Assembly: GCF_027359415.1 (NCBI RefSeq)
Contig: NZ_CP114780.1
Coordinates: 1,572,764 to 1,636,763, forward strand
Source: Prochlorococcus marinus str. MIT 0918
GTDB taxonomy: Bacteria; Cyanobacteriota; Cyanobacteriia; PCC-6307; Cyanobiaceae
Length of the DNA stretch: 64,000 nt
Direction of reading: 5' to 3'
In this document: in pieces, positions 1 through 10,140 of the stretch
Position numbering within the stretch: the stretch's first letter is position 1
Layout: each line of letters starts with the position of its first letter
The notes under the pieces: generated by a model
What the model saw: only the letters and a program-made list of their open reading frames with translations
Told to the model about the DNA's origin: nothing
Database searches by the model: none
Made by a program: the position numbers and the translations under genes

Positions 1-1841
1 CTGTAGATGCCAAAACATTAAAAATACTTTTAGATAAGAGTTTAAGTGTTCCTATCAAGCCCTTTAAAAAATCTTTCCAATGGATAAAAAATTTAGATTT
101 AGATAGCGCCTCTAAAACACCATTAACAGTTATAGGGTCGGGACTTGCTGCCATTGAAATTGTTTTTGCATTAAAGAAAAGGTGGCCAAGTAGAAGAATT
201 AGATTGAGAGCTCATTTGAACAAGCTAGATAAACATTTTAAGCATGCATTGAATCGCGCTAAGATTGAAATATTAGATGAAACAGCTTTAATCTTTGGCC
301 CTGCATTGTTATGTACGGGGAACCAAGCTCCTCAATGGCTAAAAGCAAGTGGTTTGGAGGTTAATAAGAGTGGCAGGATTCTTACTAAAGCTACTTTTGA
401 GGTTCTTGGACAATCAGATATATTTGCTGTTGGTGATTGTGGATTGTTAGAAAACAATAATCGCTCTCCATCTGGTGTATGGGCAGTTAGAGCAGCAAAA
501 CCTTTAGCTAAAAATATTGAAAGATCTTTTGCTGGTGAAAGCCTTATTTCTTGGCACCCTCAAAAAAATGCTTTGCAGTTGGTCGGAGGTTATGCAAATC
601 CTTATAAAAAAAATGCTGTGTTTGTTTGGGGTCCTTTCCTATTTGGCTTTAAAAATATCTTTTGGAAATTGAAAGAGATTTTAGATAAAAGCTTTATAGA
701 AAAGTTCAAGAATTTGGCAACAATGGAAAATGAACAATCAATGGATGGTTGTAGAGGTTGTGCTGCGAAAATTTCAGCTACATGCCTTAACTCTGCTTTA
801 AAAGCATCTGATCTTCAAGAATTACAAAGCAGTCCAGAAGATGCAGCTTTAGTAGCATCTTTTGCAAAAGGTCTTTCTTGGTTTCAAAGTGTAGATGGAT
901 TTCCTGCACTTATAAGTGATCCTTGGTTGAATGCGCGCTTAACTTCTTTACACGCTTGTTCTGATTTGTGGGCAAAAGGTTCATCTGTTGCTTCTGCTCA
1001 AGCCTTGATTACTCTCCCAGCTGTTTCGCCAACTTTGCAAGAGGAAATGCTGATTCAGTGTATTACTGGAATTAAATCTGCATTAGAACCTCAGGGAGCC
1101 AAGCTGATTGGAGGCCATACTTTTGAATCTAGAGCCCCAGTGCCCTTTTCAATCACTATGGGGATAGAGGTCTCTTTATCAGTAAATGGCTTTATAGCTG
1201 AAAATGAAGGTGAACCTTTAAATAAATTTGGACTTCAATTAGGCGATCAGATCCTTATTAGTAAGGGGCTTGGCAGTGGTGTTATTTTTGCTGCAGCTAT
1301 GGAAGAGAATTGTCATTCTCATTATTTAGATCAAGCATTATTTGAACTTTCGCAAAGCCAACATATTCTTTTGGATGATATTAGATCAAACTGTCTGAAT
1401 TCCTCCCAGAAATCTTTAGTACATGCATGTACGGATATCACAGGTTTTGGGTTGCTCGGACATTTAGGGGAAATGATTCATGCAACAAACATTGATAGAT
1501 TAAAAGCGTGTTTACCGTTATTGAAAGTTAATCTTTTTGCTGACCGTATTCCAAGTTTAAATGGTGCAAAAAAACTTTTAAGATATGGCTATCATAGTAC
1601 TTTGGCCCCAGCTAATAGAACTGCTTGGTCTTTATTAAATCAAGGTAAAAACTCTTCAGGCCTTATAGAATTACTTTTTGATAGCATTTGCTCGGATAAC
1701 GAGGAAGTGGAAATCATTAAGGAGTTGTTAATTGACCCCCAAACATGTGGCCCTTTAATTATTTCTTGTAATTCAGACTTGGCTAAGAAACTTACAATTA
1801 ATTCCTCTTGGACAAGAATAGGAATAGTAGATTTATATTGA
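1..1841 (+). CDS. selD: NDH-2-like FAD oxidoreductase / selenophosphate synthetase (SelD) fusion, 5' end outside window
   Basis: The reading frame is open from the first bases of the window, so the N-terminus is missing. The visible N-terminal part has a Rossmann-like segment (VIGSGLAAIEI, near base 140) and the closing FAD-binding motif IFAVGDCG of type II NADH dehydrogenase-like flavoproteins. From about base 723 the protein becomes SelD: DGCRGCAAK holds the active-site cysteine region, followed by SVDGF, IGGHTFE, TDITGFGLLGHLGEM and IDPQTCGPL. SelD makes selenophosphate from selenide and ATP, used for selenouridine in tRNA or for selenoproteins. Oxidoreductase-SelD fusions are known in cyanobacteria and other groups; the flavoprotein half may supply reduced selenium, which is inference. 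The gene converges with cca, only 5 bp away. Confidence 0.9.
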   Translation, partial: VDAKTLKILLDKSLSVPIKPFKKSFQWIKNLDLDSASKTPLTVIGSGLAAIEIVFALKKRWPSRRIRLRAHLNKLDKHFKHALNRAKIEILDETALIFGPALLCTGNQAPQWLKASGLEVNKSGRILTKATFEVLGQSDIFAVGDCGLLENNNRSPSGVWAVRAAKPLAKNIERSFAGESLISWHPQKNALQLVGGYANPYKKNAVFVWGPFLFGFKNIFWKLKEILDKSFIEKFKNLATMENEQSMDGCRGCAAKISATCLNSALKASDLQELQSSPEDAALVASFAKGLSWFQSVDGFPALISDPWLNARLTSLHACSDLWAKGSSVASAQALITLPAVSPTLQEEMLIQCITGIKSALEPQGAKLIGGHTFESRAPVPFSITMGIEVSLSVNGFIAENEGEPLNKFGLQLGDQILISKGLGSGVIFAAAMEENCHSHYLDQALFELSQSQHILLDDIRSNCLNSSQKSLVHACTDITGFGLLGHLGEMIHATNIDRLKACLPLLKVNLFADRIPSLNGAKKLLRYGYHSTLAPANRTAWSLLNQGKNSSGLIELLFDSICSDNEEVEIIKELLIDPQTCGPLIISCNSDLAKKLTINSSWTRIGIVDLY

Positions 1842-1846
1842 CTTAC

Positions 1847-3106
1847 CTATTTTAATTTAATATTTTTATTGAGTTCCATATCCCTTAACCTTTTTAATTC
1901 CATCCCTAATTCTGGGCCCTCGGACCAACCTTTTTTCATAAGGTTTTGAGCAGTAGTTTTTGACTTTATATGGCGCCATCTCCCCCACCAGTGCAATAAA
2001 TACCTCCAAAGTGGTTTACCTAGAGATATGGAAATTGCTATTGCATTAGGATTTAAAGTATGAGATTCAATCAATTCACACCATTGTGAAGGAAGCCAAT
2101 TTATATAAGCTTGTGATTTGTAGATTGAATCTAAATTTTCATTTAGATCAACACTTGTTTTTAAAAGATTTTGCTGAGTTTGAGTTAATTGTAATCTTGA
2201 TGCAAGAGCACATGGATCTTTTGCTGTTGCAACTAAAGCAGTTAATCTTTGGACCCCTAATCTAGATGCCCAAGTAAGTTTTCTATTTAAGTATTTCTCT
2301 TGTTGAATCTTTTGATCGAGTAATACTAATGCTCCCCATTCTTGTAGCTTTGTTAGACATTTGGCCCATTTTTCTTTTTCTAAAAGAAGCTCTACCTCCA
2401 TACCAAATCTTGTCCCTAAGGCAGGAGGAGGGGCTTCAGAACGCTTGTTTGAAGTCCAATCCCAAGGCCATGAATTTATTGTTTCTTCAATTTGGTGAAG
2501 AGATGCTGAAGATAATTGGAAATTAAGTCTAGTCGAATAACGAGCTGCTCTTATTACTCTTGTTGGATCTTCTGAAATACTAAGAGAATGATTCAATTCG
2601 AGTGATCGGTTTAAGATGGCATCTTTTCCATTACACGGATCTATTAATTGATTTTTTTTCAGATCAAATGCGATTGAATTAATTGTGAAGTCTCTTCTTT
2701 TCAGATCATTTTCTATAGAAGTATTTGACGTGGCAGGGTTTTTTGCAAGATGTGGATATGTTTCTAACCTTGCTCTTGCAATGTCAATGCAAATTCCATC
2801 GATAGTTAATTCAATAGTTTGATAATTACTATTTACACGATTAATACTAACCCGTGATTCTCCTAATAATTGTTTTATTTGATGGGCAAAAATTTCTGGG
2901 GACCCTTCGATAATTAGATCCAGGTCATTAAAATTTTTAATAGTTTGATTATGAATTATATGTATAAGTTCATCTCTTATGACGCCTCCTACTATGGCAA
3001 TTCTTTCAATAGATGCCTTCTTCGCTGCTGTGATTAAACTTTTTAATAGAGCTTTAGATAAACCTTGGAAGTTGCTTATAAACTCCGGATCGACCGGGGC
3101 TTTCAT
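1847..3106 (-). CDS. cca: tRNA nucleotidyltransferase (CCA-adding enzyme / poly(A) polymerase family)
   Basis: A 419-residue class II nucleotidyltransferase. The N-terminal head has the family signature GGVIRDELI at about residue 40 and the metal-binding acidic motif DLDLIIEG near residue 62. The motif RRDFTINSIAFDL (about residue 137) and the neck motif DPTRVIRAARYSTRL follow. The role is adding or repairing the 3' CCA of tRNAs, and the tRNA genes in this window do not encode CCA, which fits. The C-terminal half is divergent, as is usual for the family. ATG start at 3106. It converges with selD, with almost no room for a terminator. Confidence 0.88.
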   Translation of the reverse strand: MKAPVDPEFISNFQGLSKALLKSLITAAKKASIERIAIVGGVIRDELIHIIHNQTIKNFNDLDLIIEGSPEIFAHQIKQLLGESRVSINRVNSNYQTIELTIDGICIDIARARLETYPHLAKNPATSNTSIENDLKRRDFTINSIAFDLKKNQLIDPCNGKDAILNRSLELNHSLSISEDPTRVIRAARYSTRLNFQLSSASLHQIEETINSWPWDWTSNKRSEAPPPALGTRFGMEVELLLEKEKWAKCLTKLQEWGALVLLDQKIQQEKYLNRKLTWASRLGVQRLTALVATAKDPCALASRLQLTQTQQNLLKTSVDLNENLDSIYKSQAYINWLPSQWCELIESHTLNPNAIAISISLGKPLWRYLLHWWGRWRHIKSKTTAQNLMKKGWSEGPELGMELKRLRDMELNKNIKLK

Positions 3107-3156
3107 AAGTTTAAAAAATAAATAGCTTTACTTATTATTAATACTAAATCATTAGT

Positions 3157-5574
3157 TTATGAAATATCTTCAATAGGTTTTATTGGAGCCAAGCGAGGAT
3201 CTAGAATTTTAGGACTCATTCCATCAAATTTGATTGCGATTGATATCTTTTCCCCACTACCAAAAATATGTGTTATTTGACCTTTGCCAAAGTTTGAATG
3301 AATTATTTTATCTCCTACAGCCCATTTTTTTCCTGGTATAGGACCAGAACTCATTTTTCTAACACTATTACTAGGAATACCTAAATTAGATAAATGATTA
3401 TGAGATGAAGAAGAAAACTTGTCTAGGCGAGTTAAACGATCAAGATGTCTATCTCTTCTTAAAGCTGTCCCCCCTGCAAGTGGATAGTCTCCTTCTATTA
3501 AACTATCTGGTATTTCTGATAGAAATATTGATGCCAAGGCTGGTTCTCTTGCCCCTCCCCACAATCTCCTTTCATTTGCATGAAATAGAAATAGTTTTTC
3601 TTTGGCTCTTGTTAACCCTACATAGCAGAGTCTGCGCTCTTCTTCCAGAGATGCTGGATCGTCTAATGAGCGGTAACTTGGGAAAAGGCCTTGCTCCATT
3701 CCTACAAGGCAAACTATTGGGAACTCCAGACCTTTACTGCTATGCAAAGTCATTAGAGTAACCCTATCTAATGTGCTGTCTTTATTGTCAGAATCACTTG
3801 CTAGAGCCGCTGTTGCTAAAAACCCTTCTAAATCAGCGGCTTCATTTTCTTCTTGATATTGTAGTGCGGCATTGACCAGCTCTTGAAGGTTCCTTCGCCT
3901 TTCTTCAGACTCATCAGTCCCAGTTGCAATAAGCTCTTTTAAATAGCCGCTATTTTCCAAAGTTAATTGAATAATTTCTGATGTACTTACATTGTTTAAT
4001 TGACTTTGTAAACTTTGAATTATTTCCCTAAACTCTAATAAACCTTTAGCTGATCTACCTGCTAAAGATCGTATTGCTTCAGGATCAGTTACTATTTCCC
4101 ATAGAGGTATGCCTAATTGATTCGCTGCTTCTGTAAATTTTTGAACAGTTGTTTTCCCAATTCCTCTTTTTGGAACATTTAAAATCCTTAGCAGACTCAC
4201 ACTATCTGATGGATTAATTAGTAATTTTAAATAAGCTAGAATATCTTTAATTTCCCTTCTGTCATAGAAACGTAAGCCTCCCACAACAATATAAGGAATA
4301 TTCCAACGAACTAAAGATTCTTCAATTACTCTAGATTGTGCGTTTGTTCTATAAAGAATTGATATATCTTTCCAGTTTAAATTCTCATCTCCAGCATCAA
4401 GAATTCTTAATCTATGAACGATAGCTTCAGCTTCTGATATTTCATCATCGCACCTAGTTAGCTTTATTAAATCACCTGTGCCTCTTGTTGCTTTTAGTAT
4501 TTTATCTATTCTTTCTTTATTATTAGATATAAGACAGTTGGCAGCTTCTAATATATTTGATGTTGATCTATAGTTTTCTTCAAGTTTGACAATAGTTTCT
4601 TTTTCTATATTGCCAAAATCCTTTTCAAACCCCATTAATATTCTGAAGTCAGCGGCTCTGAAACTATATATACTTTGATCAGCGTCACCAACAACAAAAA
4701 CAGATCTATTTGACCATTTATTGTAATTAGAAGGCTCTTCTCCATTCGTTACTAAAAGTTTAATTAATTCATATTGAGTCCAGTTCGTATCTTGGTATTC
4801 GTCTACAAGTAAATGTTTAAATCTTTCATGCCAATATTTCCTAACCGATTCATTTTGTTTAAGAAGTTGTACAGGTAAAAGTAGCAGATCATCAAAATCT
4901 AGTGCATTATTGGCAGAAAGAGCTTTTCTATATATTCTATAAACATTTGCTGTTATCCTACCTTTTTGAGCTTCAGCTTCTCTTTCTAATTGATCAGGTA
5001 AAATACCTTTATTCTTGGCGTTACTTATTGCCCAGCGAATTTTCTTTGGTTCATATCTTTTAGGGTCAAGTTGTAGGTCTTGTGTAACAATTTCTTTAAC
5101 TAAGCTTAGGGCATCTGTTTCGTCATATATAGAAAAATGACGTGTCCATTTTAGCCCTTCTTTATCCAAATATTTCTCAATATCAAGACGAAGTAATCTT
5201 GCAAAAAGAGCATGAAAAGTTCCTATCCAAAGTTCTTTTGTGATGTTTCTATATATTCTTGTACGTAATTGATTCTGAACAGAAAAGGTTAATGTTGAGA
5301 ATGGTTGTGCTAAATCATGTTCTGCTAATTTTTGAGCTAGGAGAATTTCTAGCCTATCTTTCATTTCTCTAGCTGCCTTATTAGTAAAAGTTACTGCAAG
5401 AATTTCAGAAGGATCAACCTTATATTCTGAGATTAAATGTGCAATTCTGTGCGTTAAGGCTTTGGTTTTTCCGCTTCCAGCACCAGCAACAACTAATAAT
5501 GGTCCTTGATGGTGGTTTACTGCTTTTGATTGTTCTTCATTAAGACCATGAAGGAATGTGCTTGCATTATCCAT
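3157..5574 (-). CDS. uvrD: ATP-dependent DNA helicase, UvrD/PcrA/Rep family
   Basis: An 805-residue superfamily 1A 3'-5' helicase. Motif I GAGSGKTKAL lies at about residue 32, motif Ia VTFTNKAAREM follows, then motif II DEYQDTNWTQ, motif III GDADQSIYSFRAAD, motif IV LEENYRST and motif V/VI with TLHSSKGLEF and VGLTRAKEKLF. The C-terminal tail of about 100 residues is typical of PcrA/UvrD. It unwinds DNA in nucleotide-excision and mismatch repair and removes RecA filaments. In marine Synechococcus a uvrD-type gene commonly borders the phycobilisome rod gene region (recalled from that literature), so its place here supports a residual form of the same locus. ATG start. Confidence 0.93.
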   Translation of the reverse strand: MDNASTFLHGLNEEQSKAVNHHQGPLLVVAGAGSGKTKALTHRIAHLISEYKVDPSEILAVTFTNKAAREMKDRLEILLAQKLAEHDLAQPFSTLTFSVQNQLRTRIYRNITKELWIGTFHALFARLLRLDIEKYLDKEGLKWTRHFSIYDETDALSLVKEIVTQDLQLDPKRYEPKKIRWAISNAKNKGILPDQLEREAEAQKGRITANVYRIYRKALSANNALDFDDLLLLPVQLLKQNESVRKYWHERFKHLLVDEYQDTNWTQYELIKLLVTNGEEPSNYNKWSNRSVFVVGDADQSIYSFRAADFRILMGFEKDFGNIEKETIVKLEENYRSTSNILEAANCLISNNKERIDKILKATRGTGDLIKLTRCDDEISEAEAIVHRLRILDAGDENLNWKDISILYRTNAQSRVIEESLVRWNIPYIVVGGLRFYDRREIKDILAYLKLLINPSDSVSLLRILNVPKRGIGKTTVQKFTEAANQLGIPLWEIVTDPEAIRSLAGRSAKGLLEFREIIQSLQSQLNNVSTSEIIQLTLENSGYLKELIATGTDESEERRRNLQELVNAALQYQEENEAADLEGFLATAALASDSDNKDSTLDRVTLMTLHSSKGLEFPIVCLVGMEQGLFPSYRSLDDPASLEEERRLCYVGLTRAKEKLFLFHANERRLWGGAREPALASIFLSEIPDSLIEGDYPLAGGTALRRDRHLDRLTRLDKFSSSSHNHLSNLGIPSNSVRKMSSGPIPGKKWAVGDKIIHSNFGKGQITHIFGSGEKISIAIKFDGMSPKILDPRLAPIKPIEDIS

Positions 5575-5644
5575 TATATTTAAATTACTTAGAGGTGATG
5601 AAAAACAATTAGTTTTTTGAAGGATTAAAAGTTATTTATTAATT

Positions 5645-5851
5645 CTAATTATTTGCATTATTGTCAGAGATTAATTTTTTTAGTGTGATTTCAATGTTAT
5701 TTAACTCAGAATTCTTATTTAATGATTCTTCGATTTTTGGTTGAGACATTCGGAGCTTTTGAGATATGTTAATAATTTCTGATCGAAGTCTATTTCGGTA
5801 ACTTTTTAAGGCCTCTATAGATTCATTTAGTTCTTGTGGAGTTGGTTGCAA
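5645..5851 (-). CDS. Small conserved-type protein, unknown function (68 aa)
   Basis: I do not recognise a named family. The 68 residues are hydrophilic and probably helical throughout, with heptad-like spacing in LNESIEALKSYRNRLRSEI, so a short coiled coil is likely. It lies between uvrD and cpeB on the minus strand with a clean ATG. The distance to uvrD (70 bp) allows co-transcription. A small unknown gene at this position is common at the edge of the phycobilisome region in marine picocyanobacteria, but I cannot confirm homology here. Confidence 0.55.
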   Translation of the reverse strand: MQPTPQELNESIEALKSYRNRLRSEIINISQKLRMSQPKIEESLNKNSELNNIEITLKKLISDNNANN

Positions 5852-6063
5852 GAGGTTTTATACAAAATCAATACTTAAAAGGCTAGCTCAAAAAAACAGA
5901 ACTATTCGGAATTTATGCTATGGGAACAAATTGTGAGATATCTTGCAAAAATACTTTTCTTCGGTTACGAACCATTTCAGACTTCAAAACCTTCTTCTTC
6001 TTTACAGGCCTATGGAGTTAGGTTGTCATTTAGTGCCTTTCCATACCAGGAAAACGCACTTAA

Positions 6064-6645
<582 letters not shown>

Positions 6646-6696
6646 TTACTCTGCTAAATATAAAAACCTTTTTCATACTTAGGGAACAGAATAACA

Positions 6697-7164
6697 ATGA
6701 AATCAGCAGTCACTACAGTTATCTCTTCAGCAGATGCAGCTGGAAGGTTTCCAACAATAAGTGATATAGAATCTGTAAAAGGTTCTTTTGATCGAGCTCA
6801 TGCCCGCTTAGAAGCTGCAGAAAAGCTTGCAGTTTATATAGATAAATTTACTACGGAAGCGTTAGATTTTGTTTATGGAAAAACTCCTTATGAGCAGGCA
6901 AATAAAGATAAATGTGCTAGAGACATTCACCATTATTTGAGATTAATTAATTATTGCTTAGTGACAGGTGGTACTGGTCCTCTTGATGAATGGGGAATAG
7001 CAGGGATGAGAGAAGTTATCCGTGCTCAATTATTGCCTACTACTGCTTATATTGAGGCATTCACTTTTATTAGGGACAATGTAGATGTTCCAGGCCAGAT
7101 GGGTCCACAAGCTGCAACTGAATTTAAAAGCCTGATTGACTATTTGATTAATGCATTAGCTTGA
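6697..7164 (+). CDS. cpeA: Phycoerythrin alpha subunit, shortened, with one bilin site lost
   Basis: A 155-residue phycoerythrin alpha chain; ordinary CpeA is about 164. The start MKSAVTTVISSADAAGRFP and the core LRLINYCLVTGGTGPLDEWGIAG are clear. C73 in KDKCARD corresponds to alpha-82. Nine residues are missing just before it, in the loop between helices. At the alpha-139 position there is D130 (RDNVDVPGQM) where normal CpeA has RNRGCAPRDM, so that chromophore cannot attach. C87 replaces a serine found in ordinary CpeA. This matches the reduced PE described for Prochlorococcus SS120. It pairs with CpeB, and the cpeZ gene follows after 44 bp. Confidence 0.95.
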   Translation: MKSAVTTVISSADAAGRFPTISDIESVKGSFDRAHARLEAAEKLAVYIDKFTTEALDFVYGKTPYEQANKDKCARDIHHYLRLINYCLVTGGTGPLDEWGIAGMREVIRAQLLPTTAYIEAFTFIRDNVDVPGQMGPQAATEFKSLIDYLINALA

Positions 7165-7208
7165 ATAACCTTTTAATGATTGTTGAATGACATAGATTTT
7201 ATGGATTG

Positions 7209-7802
7209 ATGAATGAAGATAATCCACCTAGTTTAAACTCACTATTTGCTGATTTAAATCATCCAAATCCTAATATTAATTATAAGGCTTCTCTTAAGAT
7301 GATTCGTTTTTGGCCGGAAGAAGCAAGTATAAAATTGATTAATAATTTAGATAGTCAGAATGTTGAAATAAGAAGGAAGTCTGTCAAGGCTCTAGCTTTA
7401 TTTGGCCCTGACATTGTTAATCAGATCTTAAATTTATATATGTCAAAAGAAGATAAAATCTTTCAGGTTAGTTGCTTGAAGGTATTAGTTAGAATTGCAT
7501 CAATGTATAGCCTTAATAATTTTAAAAGTGAGATTAATTTTTTATTAGAGAAAGCATTAAAAGATGATTCAGCAGAAGTTATATTAACAGTTGTCTCGCT
7601 CTTGAAACAGATAGGCAATCAATCTATTCCAGTTCTAAAGATGCTATGTAGAGACAGAAATGTTCTTAGAGCAAAGGCAGCAATCACAGCCTTGATTGAG
7701 ATTCCTGACCCTGCAAATAAGGATTTTCTTCAAAGCATAGCTAACGATTTTTCCTTAGATAAGTTTATTAGAGAAAGTGCAACTGAAGCAATTAATATGT
7801 AA
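7209..7802 (+). CDS. cpeZ: HEAT-repeat bilin lyase subunit, CpeZ-like
   Basis: A 197-residue alpha-helical repeat protein of the PBS-lyase HEAT-repeat type, close to the roughly 200 residues of CpeZ. Repeats are visible as VEIRRKSVKALALFG, AEVILTVVSLLKQIG and LRAKAAITALIEI. CpeZ works with CpeY as a lyase or chaperone for phycoerythrobilin attachment to alpha-82 in other cyanobacteria. It lies directly after cpeBA on the same strand. ATG at 7209 is preferred over TTG at 7206. Assignment rests on length, repeats and location, so CpeZ versus another lyase-family member is less certain than membership of the family. Confidence 0.75.
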   Translation: MNEDNPPSLNSLFADLNHPNPNINYKASLKMIRFWPEEASIKLINNLDSQNVEIRRKSVKALALFGPDIVNQILNLYMSKEDKIFQVSCLKVLVRIASMYSLNNFKSEINFLLEKALKDDSAEVILTVVSLLKQIGNQSIPVLKMLCRDRNVLRAKAAITALIEIPDPANKDFLQSIANDFSLDKFIRESATEAINM

Positions 7803-7812
7803 CTTATTTATC

Positions 7813-8715
7813 TTAATCTTTCTTGAAGACTTTAATTTGTCTGATACTTAGATTGATTATTTTTATTACCTCTTGGTCTTGTTCTGTCTCTAGTGCAGTT
7901 TCTAAATGGGATAGTTGATCTATAGCTTTTAATTTCATTAGAGACAAAGCCGATTGTTTTCTGATTTGTGAGTTTTGGTGATTTAAGTTTAACCCTATTT
8001 GATGGTTATTCCATTGTTGGTCATTTAGCATCCCAATTAATTTAATAGCCTCGATTTTAACTTCATCAGATGGATCGTTTAATGCATTAATAAGTATGTT
8101 TTTAGCCTCTTTATCATCATAAGATTGGATTTGCTCTCCCAAAGCTGCAATAGAACAAGCCCGTACTTTTTTATTTGTTGATTTTGTAGCTTCTTTAAGT
8201 GCTTTACTGCCATTAGCACCTACATATGAAAGCCCCCAGCTAGCTAAACCACATTGCATTTCAGAACTCTTTGGATTGTCTAAAACTTGAATTAAATGTG
8301 GAATAGCTTCTTCACCAAAAATCGCCATAGCACCTACGGCTGAGCCTTGTACTACTGGGTCTTGATCTTCAAGAAGCGCTTTAAGTAGATCTGGCAATGC
8401 TTTTGAGTCCCCTACCAATCTGAGGGTTTTTGCTGCTGCTCTTCTGACAATTACATTTGGATTATTTAGTAAGGCTATTCGTAATTCGGGGATAACTGTA
8501 TTGCCAATTAAACCAAGACTTTCAGAGAAAGTCCTTCTTAACATGCCTCTTCTATCACCAAGACCGGCAATGATTTTTTTGATTAAATCTTTATCTGTGG
8601 AAGGTAGCTTACCTTCCAAGAGTTTCTTTTTTAGTTCTGAAGCTAGCAAGGTGGCTTCAGCCTCACTAAGCTGTGTTTTGTCTTGAAAATTGTTGGGATT
8701 AGAATTTTCTTTCAA
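7813..8715 (-). CDS. HEAT-repeat phycoerythrobilin lyase, MpeU/MpeV/CpeF-type
   Basis: A 300-residue HEAT-repeat protein. Repeats such as NVIVRRAAAKTLRLVGD, DPVVQGSAVGAMAIFGEEA and NKKVRACSIAALGEQ run through the whole chain. Length and position match the MpeU/MpeV/CpeF group, called mpeX in earlier Prochlorococcus maps as far as I recall. CpeF in freshwater cyanobacteria attaches the doubly linked bilin at beta-50/61, and both of those cysteines are present in CpeB here. The start appears to be TTG at 8715, with no nearby ATG. It converges with cpeZ (10 bp) and diverges from cpeY (78 bp between starts). Confidence 0.75.
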   Translation of the reverse strand: MKENSNPNNFQDKTQLSEAEATLLASELKKKLLEGKLPSTDKDLIKKIIAGLGDRRGMLRRTFSESLGLIGNTVIPELRIALLNNPNVIVRRAAAKTLRLVGDSKALPDLLKALLEDQDPVVQGSAVGAMAIFGEEAIPHLIQVLDNPKSSEMQCGLASWGLSYVGANGSKALKEATKSTNKKVRACSIAALGEQIQSYDDKEAKNILINALNDPSDEVKIEAIKLIGMLNDQQWNNHQIGLNLNHQNSQIRKQSALSLMKLKAIDQLSHLETALETEQDQEVIKIINLSIRQIKVFKKD

Positions 8716-8793
8716 TTTTTTTTTTAACTAATCAACCACAAGAAAACCTTCATTTTAATCATAGTATTTATAAGTGGCCTCATTCCTTAACTG

Positions 8794-10122
8794 ATGAACG
8801 CAAGTCCTTTTGATACACTTCCTGAATTAAGTCAAAAAGATGCATTAAAGATATTGCGAACCCCTTTAGAAGAATTAAAAATATCTAGTGATTATTATAA
8901 GGCAGTTTTTCATCTTTCCAAATACCCTTCAATACAAACAGAAGAAGCACTTTTGGAGTTACTACAAAATAAATCTAAAGCTCATTCTATTCTTATAGCA
9001 AAGAGGAAAGCCATTGAAGTACTTGGTAAAATGCAATGTAAAAAGGCTATCCCTTATATATCTAAAGCTTTAAAAAGTCGTGATCCGTACTTAGTAGAAA
9101 ATAGTGCTTGGGCTCTTCAAGAAATAGGATGTGCAGATATTAAAATTCATAATTTAATTGGGACTTTATTAAACCAACCTTATCAAAATAAAAGAGTGCT
9201 TATACAAAGCTTATCTAAGATGGGTGCTAAATCTGAACTATCTAAAATTCAAAAGATTTTTGAAAAAAATGAAATATCACCTGGTGTAAAAGGGGCTGCA
9301 ATTGCAGCATTTTCAATACTAGATGATCAAAATGATTATATTAACCAGCTTAAAGACTTTTTAGACCTTCCTAATCAAAATGATCGTCAATGTGCAGCAC
9401 AGGATGTTATTGATGCTAAGGCATATCAATTGTTAGAGTATGTAATAGAAACGCCAATTTCACCTTTTTTTAGAATAAGGGCTATAACTTCATTATGGAA
9501 TGGTTTGATAGATAAGTTTGGTACACAATATGTTTTAGATTTATTAGATACTGTTTTAATTGATAGTCCAACTAATATAAGGATTTTAAAAACATATAAA
9601 TTTCATCCCAACTCTAAATTTTTGATTAAGGAATTATTTTCTCCTGATTTTAACCATTGCTTTATAGCTTTAAATAAAATCATTAAAATAAATAATATAT
9701 CGGTATGGAAAGCTATAGATGACAATTGGTATGAACTAAAGAAAGATTATGGAGCACTTTATTTCTTAGTTATTTTAATCAGATATTTAAACTTTTCGGA
9801 AGAAGAATATAGAGAAAAGGCTTTTGAATTAATTGATCATTGCTTAGACAAGAGTTGGCCAGATTTCATGAAATTTAAACCACAAGCAATTTTCACTTCT
9901 ATGAATTTAGCACCAGAGTTTTTTTTAAAAAATATAGAGTTATTTTTAGATGAAGTCTCTACACCTTATTGGGTTAGTAGATACATGTCTTTAATTTGCA
10001 TAGAAAGATTACTTGAAAGTGGTAAAAATAATTTTATTAAAAAATATTTCCTTACTAAAATAGAAGACCCTAATCAATTTGTTAAAACGAAGGCTGAATA
10101 TTTATATTCAAAATATCTATAA
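8794..10122 (+). CDS. cpeY: Phycoerythrobilin lyase CpeY
   Basis: A 442-residue protein, the usual length of CpeY. HEAT-type repeats in the N-terminal half include KRKAIEVLGKMQCKKAIPYI and DPYLVENSAWALQEIGC. CpeY with CpeZ ligates phycoerythrobilin to alpha-82, which remains in this CpeA as C73. The C-terminal half is very rich in Lys, Asn, Ile and Phe, more divergent than the repeats but uninterrupted, so the gene appears functional. ATG start. It is transcribed away from the CpeF-like gene and meets cpeT tail to tail 18 bp downstream. Confidence 0.85.
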   Translation: MNASPFDTLPELSQKDALKILRTPLEELKISSDYYKAVFHLSKYPSIQTEEALLELLQNKSKAHSILIAKRKAIEVLGKMQCKKAIPYISKALKSRDPYLVENSAWALQEIGCADIKIHNLIGTLLNQPYQNKRVLIQSLSKMGAKSELSKIQKIFEKNEISPGVKGAAIAAFSILDDQNDYINQLKDFLDLPNQNDRQCAAQDVIDAKAYQLLEYVIETPISPFFRIRAITSLWNGLIDKFGTQYVLDLLDTVLIDSPTNIRILKTYKFHPNSKFLIKELFSPDFNHCFIALNKIIKINNISVWKAIDDNWYELKKDYGALYFLVILIRYLNFSEEEYREKAFELIDHCLDKSWPDFMKFKPQAIFTSMNLAPEFFLKNIELFLDEVSTPYWVSRYMSLICIERLLESGKNNFIKKYFLTKIEDPNQFVKTKAEYLYSKYL

Positions 10123-10140
10123 GAGATAAATTGTCTACAT

